A stretch of 64,000 nucleotides of DNA from Bacillota bacterium (lineage in GTDB: Bacteria > Bacillota > Bacilli > Bacillales > Cytobacillaceae), in the NCBI GenBank assembly GCA_030705955.1, contig JAUZPL010000011.1:1-64000 (forward strand). The letters are read 5' to 3'. The notes beneath the pieces were generated by a model, which was not told the DNA's origin, did no database searches, and saw only the letters and a list, made by a program, of their open reading frames with translations. Both the position numbers and the translations under genes were made by a program. Below, piece by piece: positions 7,027 through 15,453 of this stretch (position 1 is its first letter; every line of letters starts with the position of its first letter).

Positions 7027-8243
7027 TATGCTAGTATTCTTTTTTCTCCTTGAATTGCTTGAATAGGATCGATATTTTGAGTAAACTCTATTGTCCCCAT
7101 GTATTCTCCATTCTCATCCCGAACAGCAAAATAACGAATATATACATATTGATCCTGGAATTTAATCCAGAAGTCCTCCACATCTTTCTTTCCTGATTTG
7201 AAGTCTGCCAGGAGCTCCTCAACAACATGAACACTTCTAGGTGGGTGACAATTTTGAACGGTCCTTCCAATAACGGCTTTAGTTCGTGCGAAGATCCTTT
7301 CTTTCCCACGGGAAAAGTAACGAACAACATCATTGTGGTCAATAAATGTGATATCAACAGGTAAATGATTTAAAAGCAGTTCTAACTGCTTTAATGACAA
7401 AATTCCAGTTTCCATTTTTATATAACCCTCAGATATTGCCTTTTCATCTATTTGATTTCTTTCAGGCACCCATACTTCATTAGGCTCAATTAAACAAAAT
7501 CCAACTTCATCACTCTCTTTTGCAATTTTAACCCATTCATCTTCAGTAAAATTTTGCAAAGACATTGGGAACAGTATATTCTCTTCCCTGTAAATCATGT
7601 CGCTAATTTCCCTGATAAGGTATTGTCCAATTTTAATAATTTCTTCTTTTTCACCTGTATAATTAGTTAGTTTTTGTTTAGCTTCTTTAATTGCATCTCT
7701 AATGAAGTCATCTACTCTCCACATATTATTAGAGGGTCCGTATATTCCATACTTTTCTAAGTACGGAAAAATCAAGTTCTCTTTACGACTATAATGCTTA
7801 TCAAGGTCAAACAATAGATTGCAGTCCTCTAATAGAATATATATATTTTCAACGCTGTCATTTTTTTCGAATTGTTCAAGATGTATCTGGATCTTCCCTA
7901 CCAATTTTGTAACTTCTTTATTTTCTAATTTAAAGGTATGGACTGGATGCCCTTGTTCCTCTTCCGGGTGTTGAGATTTTTCGATTTGTACAATCGAGCC
8001 CTTAAAAATCTCAGTATGTGTTGAATATAAGCGTTTAGCTTCCTCTGCTGGGACACCTTCTATATCATGCTGAAGCTGTGAAATTTCTTCTACAGTTATT
8101 TTTCCTATTTTTTCATCAAAAAAGGTCTTTACCTCCTCCAAATTCTTTCCGTTATGAAGGTCTACAAAAATTTGTTGTAAGAGCGCATGGCGCTCTGGAT
8201 TTTTTATTACATTTTTTTCACGGTTATTTATCATTTCGCTCAT
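7026..8243 (-). CDS. DUF438 - hemerythrin (HHE) - PAS protein
   Basis: This 405-residue cytoplasmic protein has three parts. An N-terminal DUF438 domain (about 10-95) includes the motif P-A-E-E-A-K-R-L-Y-S-T-H. A hemerythrin-like four-helix domain (about 115-255) holds His and Glu residues typical of a di-iron site (H-Y-S-R-K-E-N-L-I-F-P-Y-L-E and Y-R-E-E-N-I-L-F-P). A C-terminal PAS-like domain spans about 285-400. Such proteins are linked to oxygen or NO sensing or repair in Firmicutes. ATG 8243 has GGAGAAT upstream, so I chose it over the longer frame to 8291. A possible FNR/CRP-like operator lies about 66 bases upstream. Confidence 0.85.
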   Translation of the reverse strand: MSEMINNREKNVIKNPERHALLQQIFVDLHNGKNLEEVKTFFDEKIGKITVEEISQLQHDIEGVPAEEAKRLYSTHTEIFKGSIVQIEKSQHPEEEQGHPVHTFKLENKEVTKLVGKIQIHLEQFEKNDSVENIYILLEDCNLLFDLDKHYSRKENLIFPYLEKYGIYGPSNNMWRVDDFIRDAIKEAKQKLTNYTGEKEEIIKIGQYLIREISDMIYREENILFPMSLQNFTEDEWVKIAKESDEVGFCLIEPNEVWVPERNQIDEKAISEGYIKMETGILSLKQLELLLNHLPVDITFIDHNDVVRYFSRGKERIFARTKAVIGRTVQNCHPPRSVHVVEELLADFKSGKKDVEDFWIKFQDQYVYIRYFAVRDENGEYMGTIEFTQNIDPIQAIQGEKRILA

Positions 8244-8308
8244 CAAGGATTCTCCTTTTAAATAGGATACTATTCCTAAATAAAGTAACACTTTTTAAAG
8301 CTTCAGTT

Positions 8309-8324
8309 TGTGATAAATATCATG
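8309..8324. promoter_or_regulatory. Possible FNR/CRP-type operator
   Basis: The word TGTGATAAATATCATG matches the two FNR half-sites (TGTGA-N6-TCACA) at 8 of 10 positions. It lies upstream of the hemerythrin/PAS gene, where redox control would make sense. This is a weak single-site match. Confidence 0.35.
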
Positions 8325-8486
8325 GTATTAATCAGATGGAAAAATTTAATTGAATTCATTCAAATAGAAAAAACTTCCTCGAAAAGTTATTTTAGTCACA
8401 CTTTAGTCCAGCTCTTTTTCTGTAGGTTACTGCTACAATCTAAACATGTACAAATCACTTTAAATTTAATTTTGTCAATAATAAAA

Positions 8487-8510
8487 ATCCTACCAAATTC
8501 ATTTGGTAGG
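8487..8510 (-). terminator. Terminator after the small antitoxin-like gene
   Basis: The stem CCTACCAAAT/ATTTGGTAGG is followed by ATTTTTATT on the minus strand. Confidence 0.78.
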
Positions 8511-8531
8511 TGAGGGAATTCACAAACAATT

Positions 8532-8726
8532 TTATAAGTAATTCCACACTTCTTCATCAATATCGTTATCCCAAGATTCCATAATATTTTCAAGCTCTTT
8601 CGATGAATCTTTAGAAAAATTAACGTTCATTTCTTTAAGTGATTCGGCAAAGTTTAAAACCCTTGTTAGCTCCTTTTCAGGAAATTCATCTATAATTTTT
8701 AATAATTTTTCTCGTGCAGTGTTCAT
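8532..8726 (-). CDS. Small antitoxin-like protein (DUF2281-like)
   Basis: This 64-residue acidic protein begins M-N-T-A-R-E-K-L-L-K-I-I-D and contains F-P-E-K-E-L-T-R-V-L-N-F-A-E-S-L. That resembles the leading helix of many DUF2281/AbrB-linked antitoxins, a pattern also seen in stand-alone small proteins. No toxin gene (PIN, RelE or similar) sits next to it, so it is an orphan here. GGAG lies before the ATG; a GTG at 8735 is less likely. It ends with its own terminator. Confidence 0.6.
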   Translation of the reverse strand: MNTAREKLLKIIDEFPEKELTRVLNFAESLKEMNVNFSKDSSKELENIMESWDNDIDEEVWNYL

Positions 8727-8927
8727 TCCACTCACTCCTAAGAAAATTTACCTTCATTATAACACCATGAAACGTTGGTAAACCTTCGTAGATATTGTGA
8801 TTGTATGAAAACAATGTTGAAATTCTGTTAATAAAAAGAAATATTATAAAAAGTTACTATTTGGAATTATCTATTATTAATTTTACGATGTTTGACTTAT
8901 TTGTGGCTTTTAACCAACATAAGAAGA

Positions 8928-8956
8928 AAGCACCGATTTTAATTATCGGTGCTTAA
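8928..8956. terminator. Terminator of the aldo/keto reductase gene
   Basis: The stem AAGCACCGAT/ATCGGTGCTT has an A/T-rich flank on the minus-strand exit side. Confidence 0.75.
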
Positions 8957-8966
8957 AAATGGATGA

Positions 8967-9893
8967 TTAAGGGATCATGTTTCCTGCTGCTTTGTAAATT
9001 AAATTCCATTCTTCCCTTGTTAATATAATGTCAGATCCTTTGCAGGCATCTTTTAACCGTATAGGATTTGTGGTACCTAGAACAACCTGGATATTGGCTG
9101 GATGACGAGTAATCCATGCAGTAGCGATTGCTGTAGTTGTTACCCCATATTTTTCTGCTAATTGATTAAGGAGTTCATTCAATTCTTTAAAATGCTCGAA
9201 ATCTCCAAGGAAAGTGCCTTCAAAAAACCCTTTTTGGAAAGGTGACCATGCTTGAAGTGTAATGTCATGAAGGCGGCAATATTCCAAGATGCTGCTGTCA
9301 CGATTTACTGATTGATCTATTTTCATATTTAAGGCAATACCGGAATCAATGACAGGAGTATGTACGATACTATACTGAATTTGATTCACAACAAGCTTTT
9401 GGGAAATATACTTTTGTAATAATTCAATTTGCATTGGATTATGGTTAGAAACTCCAAAATATTTTACTTTTCCACTTGAATGAAGCTGTTCAAATGCCTC
9501 AGCCACTTCAGCAGGCTCCATTAATGGATCTGGACGGTGAAGAAGTAAAATATCGAGGTACTCTGTTTTTAAACGTTTTAAAATACCATCAACGGATTGA
9601 AGGATATACTCTTTGGAGAAATCAAAATAGTTTTTATTTGAAACAATACCACATTTGCTTTGTATAATCATTTTTTCACGAATGCTTGCATTCATTTGGA
9701 TAGCATCAGCAAAAAGCTCTTCACATTTTCCTCCACCATAAATATCTGCATGATCAAAAAAATTGATTCCTTCCTCCATTGCTGTACGGATCAATGTTTC
9801 AACCTCACCCAAGGAAAGCTGGGTTAATCGCATGTTACCCATAATAATATTTGAAGCCCTTAAATCAGTGTTTGCTATTTTATTAAATTTCAT
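8967..9893 (-). CDS. Aldo/keto reductase
   Basis: This 308-residue TIM-barrel oxidoreductase uses NAD(P)H. Catalytic residues of the family are visible: D-H-A-D-I-Y-G-G near residue 47 (Asp and Tyr), K in S-K-C-G-I near 80, and L-L-H-R-P-D near 118 (His). The C-terminal part has I-Q-V-V-L-G-T-T-N-P-x-R for cofactor binding. It resembles the YdhF/Tas-like group of B. subtilis and E. coli, and the substrate is unknown. The ATG at 9893 is preceded by AAGGGAGG. Confidence 0.9.
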   Translation of the reverse strand: MKFNKIANTDLRASNIIMGNMRLTQLSLGEVETLIRTAMEEGINFFDHADIYGGGKCEELFADAIQMNASIREKMIIQSKCGIVSNKNYFDFSKEYILQSVDGILKRLKTEYLDILLLHRPDPLMEPAEVAEAFEQLHSSGKVKYFGVSNHNPMQIELLQKYISQKLVVNQIQYSIVHTPVIDSGIALNMKIDQSVNRDSSILEYCRLHDITLQAWSPFQKGFFEGTFLGDFEHFKELNELLNQLAEKYGVTTTAIATAWITRHPANIQVVLGTTNPIRLKDACKGSDIILTREEWNLIYKAAGNMIP

Positions 9894-9975
9894 CAGTATC
9901 CCTCCCTTTTTCTTATATTTACTATTATCGTTTTTAAGCTATTTTACTGCAAGTTTTATACATTTTACTAAAACT

Positions 9976-11076
9976 CTAGTTTCTAGCGTAGTGCACAAAA
10001 TTTTCTGCATACATTGCCTCTTCTTCAATTTGCATCTCCTGTTGCTTTATAATTTCTGCTCGTCTCCTTTCATCAAAAGCCCTCAAATACTCTGCATCGA
10101 CCTTTTTCTCCCTCAGAGCTTTCAATAAAATGGGTGCCAAAACATGGGCATCCTTCATCGCGCAATTTATTCCAATTGCTCCAGTAGGAGTCATAGTATG
10201 GGCTGCATCCCCTATCATCACCAAGCCATCCATTACCCAATTTTCGCAAAGTGAGCTTTCTACCTTTAAGCAAACAAAGTCTTTCCAAGATTGGAGATGT
10301 TTTAATGCAATTTCCCTTAATTCTGGAAACGTCTCAACCAATGGTGTCAGAAAAGGGATAAAGGAGCCTTTTTTTAAAGATGCAAAAGAAGCTTCATCAA
10401 TATTCCAGCCAATTTGAATAAATCCTCCGGTCTGTGTGAATATGGCAAGCTGATGACCTTTTACATGTAACATCCTTGTTGTTGGCTTCCACCCTTTTGG
10501 AGCCGGAACTTTTGCCCATAAAATATCATACCCATGTTTCCTTTTTGCAAAAGGAATATTTGCTAACTTTCTTATAGTAGAAAAACGCCCGTCAGCTCCA
10601 ATAACCACAGAACATGACACGTACATTTTTTCCTCATTTCTAATAGCTGAGACTCCGGAAAAAAATTCCCTATCATCTTGAATTAATTCAGTCACACTCG
10701 TGTTCAAATAGAGCTGATAGTTATCATATTGTTGTGATTTACTAATAATTGCATCCAATAAATGTGATTGTGGAATATGAATTCCTACATGATCCTCATC
10801 GGGACCAGGAGTTATGGTTTTAACAATCTGCTTTCCAGCAAAAAATTCAACCCTTTCCATCCTAAGAAGACCTAATTCCTCAATCTTTTCAAACAATTTA
10901 TATTCCTTTAAAAGCATTTCTGTTTCATAGTTAATATGCTCACCCCGAAAATTCCTTTCCGTTAAAAAGGAACGTTCAAGAACGACAACAGAAACGCCAT
11001 TACTAGCTAATAAGTAACCAAGTAAAATTCCAGCAGGTCCTCCGCCTACTATACAAACATCTGTTTGTAAATTCAT
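9976..11076 (-). CDS. FAD-dependent monooxygenase (PF01494 type)
   Basis: This 366-residue flavoprotein has an N-terminal dinucleotide-binding motif (V-G-G-G-P-A-G-I-L-L-G), an E-R residue at the end of strand 2, and the second FAD motif G-D-A-A-H-T-M-T-P near residue 275. A D-G motif (V-I-G-A-D-G-R-F-S-T-I-R) near 160 completes the aromatic hydroxylase signature. These enzymes hydroxylate aromatic or related substrates with NAD(P)H, but the substrate is unknown. I placed the start at ATG 11076, after an AAGGTGG site, rather than the GTG at 11085. Confidence 0.88.
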   Translation of the reverse strand: MNLQTDVCIVGGGPAGILLGYLLASNGVSVVVLERSFLTERNFRGEHINYETEMLLKEYKLFEKIEELGLLRMERVEFFAGKQIVKTITPGPDEDHVGIHIPQSHLLDAIISKSQQYDNYQLYLNTSVTELIQDDREFFSGVSAIRNEEKMYVSCSVVIGADGRFSTIRKLANIPFAKRKHGYDILWAKVPAPKGWKPTTRMLHVKGHQLAIFTQTGGFIQIGWNIDEASFASLKKGSFIPFLTPLVETFPELREIALKHLQSWKDFVCLKVESSLCENWVMDGLVMIGDAAHTMTPTGAIGINCAMKDAHVLAPILLKALREKKVDAEYLRAFDERRRAEIIKQQEMQIEEEAMYAENFVHYARN

Positions 11077-11234
11077 TTTGTCCACCTTCTTGTTTTTGTT
11101 GCACCACTTTCATTATAAATGAAAATAAAAAAAACAATAGGTTCTAAGTTTCTTAGGTTGATTTTACCATCCACTAACACATTTATTTTTTGGTACAATT
11201 TTTAAAGAAAACACATTTAGGAGGAATTCTATCA

Positions 11235-12371
11235 ATGAAAAAACAAATTCTCCTCCTTGTAGCGGCTGTTTTCATTATTTTCACAGGAGGATTTTTCACA
11301 GGGACCTTTTTTTCTTCTAAAAGTGAACAGCAAAAGTCTATTAGGCTAACAAAAATGCCTACATCAAAGTTAATACTAGTAAAAAAAAGGATTCCCCATC
11401 AATCCAAAATTCTAATCGGCTATGTACAAGATTTTCGTAATCCTAATATGGTCGATTATTCTAAACTAACACATGTCATTTTTTCCTTTGCTCACCCTAC
11501 AAAAGATGGAAAAATCTTACTAAATGGCACCATGGCCCTAAACAATTTAAGGACAACAGTTGAAAAAGCAAAAAAGCATCATACGAAGGTTATGGTCGCT
11601 GTTGGAGGATGGTTTCATATTCAAGGAGGCGAATCATATCCTTATTTTAAGGCAGCCATTAGCCATCCAATATCCAGAACAAGGCTTGTAAATGAGCTTA
11701 ATCATTTAGTTAACCGTGAAAAGCTAGACGGAATAGATATTGACTTTGAATACCCTCGTTCTCCAAATGAGGCAAAGAATCTTTCTGATTTCGTAAAAGA
11801 ATTAAGCAATGGCCTACACTCACAAAGAAAAGAGCTTTCCATTGCTGTCAATTCAAAAATTAATGCTGCATCTGGCAAAATAATTACTTCAGTTGTTTAT
11901 GAACCTTCCATGTTTCAATACGTAGACCATGTAAATATTATGGGCTATGATGGTCAATGGGACAATGGATACCATGCTGCTAATCTATCTCCTTACCCAT
12001 TCACACAAAACATTGTAATCTATTGGACAAACCTATTTTTACAATACCATTTGCCAAAAAATAAACTTATATTAGGCGTCCCATCCTATGGCCAACCTGA
12101 TAATCCTGCCATTAAGCAGATTTCTTATGCCTCAATTATCAATAAGAATCCCTCTAATGCCATTAAAGATGTAGTGTATATGAATGGAACAACCTATCAT
12201 TTTAACGGAGAACTGACCATTAGGAAAAAAGTGAATCTGGCAGTAACTAGTGGATTGGGTGGATTGATGATATGGGAGGAAGGCCTGGATGCAAGAGGTG
12301 AAAATAGTCTAACAACCACTATTTTTAATAAATTAAAGGATCCTGAAAAAAATATTGTTTTAAATAAATAG
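11235..12371 (+). CDS. Secreted or anchored glycoside hydrolase family 18 protein
   Basis: This 378-residue protein has an N-terminal signal anchor (residues 4-27) and a GH18 TIM barrel. The catalytic motif D-G-I-D-I-D-F-E lies near residue 166-173, with the intact catalytic Glu. It also shows S-F-A-H-P near 95, M-G-Y-D near 236 and a terminal W-E-E barrel strand. GH18 members cleave chitin or N-acetylglucosaminyl linkages; in spore formers some act on spore peptidoglycan. AGGAGG precedes the ATG. An upstream in-frame ATG at 11190 lacks a ribosome site. Confidence 0.88.
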   Translation: MKKQILLLVAAVFIIFTGGFFTGTFFSSKSEQQKSIRLTKMPTSKLILVKKRIPHQSKILIGYVQDFRNPNMVDYSKLTHVIFSFAHPTKDGKILLNGTMALNNLRTTVEKAKKHHTKVMVAVGGWFHIQGGESYPYFKAAISHPISRTRLVNELNHLVNREKLDGIDIDFEYPRSPNEAKNLSDFVKELSNGLHSQRKELSIAVNSKINAASGKIITSVVYEPSMFQYVDHVNIMGYDGQWDNGYHAANLSPYPFTQNIVIYWTNLFLQYHLPKNKLILGVPSYGQPDNPAIKQISYASIINKNPSNAIKDVVYMNGTTYHFNGELTIRKKVNLAVTSGLGGLMIWEEGLDARGENSLTTTIFNKLKDPEKNIVLNK

Positions 12372-12379
12372 GAATTCAA

Positions 12380-12413
12380 AAGGCTGCTTTTACATAATTT
12401 ATGAAAAGCAGCC
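12380..12413 (+). terminator. Terminator after the GH18 gene
   Basis: The stem GGCTGCTTTT/AAAAGCAGCC is followed by a T-rich stretch. Confidence 0.72.
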
Positions 12414-12572
12414 ATTTGATATCGTTATTTACTTTTACCTTTTTTTCTTATGAACATGGCTTTGGAAATGAAACCTAATTTAATTTTTAAAATAGATAAA
12501 ATACGTGAAAAAGGCCCATCCCTTTTTCATCTTTTTTGCATTTACTATTTTAGAGAGAGGAGGTTTTTCAAA

Positions 12573-12848
12573 ATGGGTGAAAAAACATTTTATCAGGGTG
12601 CTCATCCCTATTTAAATAAACAAGTTGAAATTATTACGACCCAAGGTACATTTAGTGGCAAACTCTTGAGTATTAGTCAAGATGTCGTAATTTTGCAAAG
12701 TATGATGAGAATGCGTCCAAGAGATATTGTCATTCGTGTTGAACAAATTGTTGCTCTATATCGTGAAGAACAAATGCCAAGGGGACCATTTGATTTTATG
12801 CCTCAAGAACCCGAAATTGAGGAAAGTGAAGAAAGTCAAGAACGCTAA
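12573..12848 (+). CDS. Small Sm-like protein (DUF2642-like, probable spore protein)
   Basis: This 91-residue protein has a beta-rich core: V-E-I-I-T-T-Q-G-T-F-S-G-K-L-L-S-I-S-Q-D, then V-V-I-L-Q-S, and R-P-R-D-I-V-I-R-V-E-Q-I-V-A-L-Y. That looks like an LSM/Sm fold as in DUF2642 proteins of Bacillus spore coats. The tail is acidic and Pro/Glu-rich. The frame extends upstream to 12450, but AGGAGG at 12558-12563 marks ATG 12573 as the start. A spore-coat role is inference. Confidence 0.7.
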   Translation: MGEKTFYQGAHPYLNKQVEIITTQGTFSGKLLSISQDVVILQSMMRMRPRDIVIRVEQIVALYREEQMPRGPFDFMPQEPEIEESEESQER

Positions 12849-12882
12849 TTTTTATTAAAGGAATGTTTATTCTATATAAATA

Positions 12883-12920
12883 AAAAACGATCTACTTTGA
12901 AATAAATAGATCGTTTTTTT
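12883..12920. terminator. Bidirectional terminator
   Basis: The stem AAACGATCTA/TAGATCGTTT has a T7 run on the plus strand and A6 at the start, so it can serve both convergent genes. Confidence 0.88.
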
Positions 12921-12928
12921 GTTCCTTC

Positions 12929-13510
12929 TTATTCAGCAATTTCTGCTAATTGAAAAAGTAAATGATAAATTAATTGATATGCTTCGTTAAATGATATATC
13001 TTCCTTAAATCCATCCACATCGTTTAAAGCGAAGTTTAAATTCCATAGCCCATCCTCATGACTAAATAGTAAATCAAAAGTTGCATGATCTCCATGTAAA
13101 TTGTTAGATAGAAATTCCCTAATTAAGGACTGGTATTTTTTTTGAAGTTTTAACCCTAACATAACATCATAGGTGTTAAAAACATCATCAGCCTCTAAGG
13201 AGATTGCATCAACACCAATCAATTGAAGCCAATCCGATTCTAAAAAGATAAATTCATTTTTATGTTTTTTCAAATAATCAATGGATTGATTTAAAAAAGA
13301 AAAAGATTCATTTGCTATTAAACTTTCAGTTTCTTTATCACTTCTTTCAATATATGCATCAGAAAACCTGAGTTTTGAGTCCAATACTTTATAAAAAATA
13401 TTTTCCTCAAAGGTATCTTGATGCTTCTCTAAGTATCCGATCTCCTCTTTCCCAATTTGTAGATTATTTTGATGTTCATTTATAAATTGTTGGATTTGTG
13501 TTTTTAGCAT
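12929..13510 (-). CDS. Conserved-looking hypothetical cytoplasmic protein
   Basis: This 193-residue acidic protein has no signal or membrane segment. The N-terminal half is helical and the C-terminal half has alternating hydrophobic strands with an H-E-D-G-L-W-N-L-N motif near 155. I recognise no named family. A TAAAAGGAGAAACTA ribosome region precedes the ATG. It stands alone between a convergent neighbour and the divergent MFS gene. Confidence 0.7.
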   Translation of the reverse strand: MLKTQIQQFINEHQNNLQIGKEEIGYLEKHQDTFEENIFYKVLDSKLRFSDAYIERSDKETESLIANESFSFLNQSIDYLKKHKNEFIFLESDWLQLIGVDAISLEADDVFNTYDVMLGLKLQKKYQSLIREFLSNNLHGDHATFDLLFSHEDGLWNLNFALNDVDGFKEDISFNEAYQLIYHLLFQLAEIAE

Positions 13511-13809
13511 TAGTTTCTCCTTTTATAAAATCTTTTCAATCTTTATTTTGCATATGTTTAGAAGTAATTGCAATTGCCATTCCTAAAATATAGTATTAAA
13601 CCGAGTTGAATTGTATATTTTATTTTTTTCTATTGTCAAATTTCCATACATAGACGAATGGTCATTTTATTCAGTTTCTCCTTTTGACTATGTTAAATGT
13701 TGATTGGAAAGAATAAAAATCGTCGAAAAACTTCAGAGTCGAAATAATTGCTATCCATTACAAAATTATTTATAGTTTTAAACGAAATAAATAATGGAGG
13801 AATTTTTAA
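13511..13809. other. Intergenic region between divergent genes
   Basis: No coding potential is visible here. It serves as a shared promoter region for the hypothetical gene at 13510 and the MFS exporter at 13810, with a GGAGG site at its right end. I did not find a convincing operator. Confidence 0.35.
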
Positions 13810-15303
13810 TTGAATACAAAAAATCAGATTCGGACAACACCAATATTTGCTGTTATGCTTGCTGGAGCGGTGGTTGCATTCTTGAATCAAACAGTCATTA
13901 ATGTGGCTTTACCACAAATGATGGACTATTTTCATGTCTCCGCAGCAACAGCAAACTGGCTAGGAACCATATTCTTATTAACAAACGGGATCGTCATCCC
14001 TATTACTGCTTTTTTAATGGAGCGGTTTACTACAAGACAACTATTTCTCACATCAATGGCCACTTTTGCAGTAGGAACATTAATTTGTGCAATTGCTCCT
14101 ACTTTTACAATTATTTTGATTGGCCGGGTTGTGCAGGCTATTGGTGCAGGGGTGCTATTTCCGTTAATTATTAACGTCATTTTTACTATTTTTCCACTTG
14201 AACGGCGTGGATTCGCAATGGGGATTTACGGTGTTGCGCTAAACTTTGCACCAGCTGTTGGACCCACACTTTCAGGGTGGATTATCGAATCTCATTCATG
14301 GCGGCTATTGTTTTACATCATTTCACCTGTTGCCTTTTTAGATTTTCTCGTTGCGATTTACTTGGTTAAAAATGTAACGGAAACAAAACGACCAAAATTG
14401 GATTTTCTTGGTGTCATATTATCGACCATTGGATTTGGTGGAATCCTGTATGGATTTTCAACTGGTGGGACGAAAGGATGGACTTCAACTGAGGTCGTAA
14501 CCCTATTTATTTTAGGCGGAATAAGCTTAATTCTTTTTGTTTGGCGGCAATTAGCTGTAAAGCATCCTATTTTAGAATTACGAATATTCCAGCATAAAAT
14601 GTTTACCTTAACAACCATTATTAACGTTATTGTCACGGCTGCTATGTTTTCCGGTATGATTTTAATGCCAATATACATGCAAAATGTCAGGGGATTTACG
14701 CCACTTGAGGCTGGATTCATGCTTTTACCCGGTGGAATTGTAATGGGGATTATGTCACCTATAACGGGAAAACTTTTTGATAAATATGGTGCGAAATGGC
14801 TGGCGGTTATAGGCCTTGCTGTTACAATCATTACTACCTATGCTCTAGCAAATCTTCGTACTGACACTACCTTTTCGTATGTAGTTTGGATTTATACTGC
14901 ACGTATGTTCGGAATGTCCATCCTTATGATGCCTATTTTTACAGCTGGGTTAAATGACTTAAGTTTGGAGCTCAACAAATACGGAACAGCGATGATTAAT
15001 ACGTTAAGAATGGTTGCAGGCGCAATTGGAATGGCATTCTTCGTTTCCATCATGACAAATACAGGCACAAAATATGTAAAAAATACAGTGATTCAAAAGC
15101 ATATCATTCCGACTGATAAAATTCATATGGCTACAATCATTAATCAAGGAACTGTGAAAGGAATTAATGACGCATTCCTGATTGCCACTTATATGACAAT
15201 TGTTGCCTTTGTTTTAGCCTTCTTTATTCGAAGGAGATTAGCTAAAGGGCAAACAGAACATGGAATGGTAAGGGAACAAAAAAAGATACCACAAACCGAA
15301 TAA
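13810..15303 (+). CDS. MFS drug:H+ antiporter, DHA2 (EmrB/QacA) family
   Basis: This 497-residue transporter has about 14 hydrophobic segments, as in the DHA2 family. The family motif C-like sequence G-V-A-L-N-F-A-P-A-V-G-P-T-L-S-G lies near residue 140-157. L-N-Q-T-V-I-N-V-A-L-P in helix 1 matches the family motif D1. It likely exports cationic or amphipathic drugs by proton antiport. The start is TTG, supported by GGAGGAATTT upstream. No regulator gene lies beside it. Confidence 0.9.
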   Translation: MNTKNQIRTTPIFAVMLAGAVVAFLNQTVINVALPQMMDYFHVSAATANWLGTIFLLTNGIVIPITAFLMERFTTRQLFLTSMATFAVGTLICAIAPTFTIILIGRVVQAIGAGVLFPLIINVIFTIFPLERRGFAMGIYGVALNFAPAVGPTLSGWIIESHSWRLLFYIISPVAFLDFLVAIYLVKNVTETKRPKLDFLGVILSTIGFGGILYGFSTGGTKGWTSTEVVTLFILGGISLILFVWRQLAVKHPILELRIFQHKMFTLTTIINVIVTAAMFSGMILMPIYMQNVRGFTPLEAGFMLLPGGIVMGIMSPITGKLFDKYGAKWLAVIGLAVTIITTYALANLRTDTTFSYVVWIYTARMFGMSILMMPIFTAGLNDLSLELNKYGTAMINTLRMVAGAIGMAFFVSIMTNTGTKYVKNTVIQKHIIPTDKIHMATIINQGTVKGINDAFLIATYMTIVAFVLAFFIRRRLAKGQTEHGMVREQKKIPQTE

Positions 15304-15418
15304 GGAAAAAAATCTTTTATTATACTTGCATAACCTAGAATCATTTCCATAAGATATTAAAGACTCTACTGAAACAAACGCTTGTTGCGGGACACTTAAC
15401 CATGTTCGGATTAGTAGG

Positions 15419-15453
15419 GTTAGTGCCTGATTTTAAAGTCAGGCACTTTTTTA
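15419..15453. terminator. Terminator between convergent MFS and GGDEF/EAL genes
   Basis: The stem AGTGCCTGA/TCAGGCACT is followed by six Ts on the plus strand. Confidence 0.86.

Noticed and set aside
8310-8513. Plus-strand ORF of 67 residues upstream of the small antitoxin-like gene
   Set aside because: The start has no ribosome site and the frame overlaps a terminator and a possible FNR site. It looks like a chance frame in AT-rich DNA.
8532-8726. Toxin-antitoxin module
   Set aside because: The gene looks antitoxin-like, but no toxin gene is beside it on either strand.
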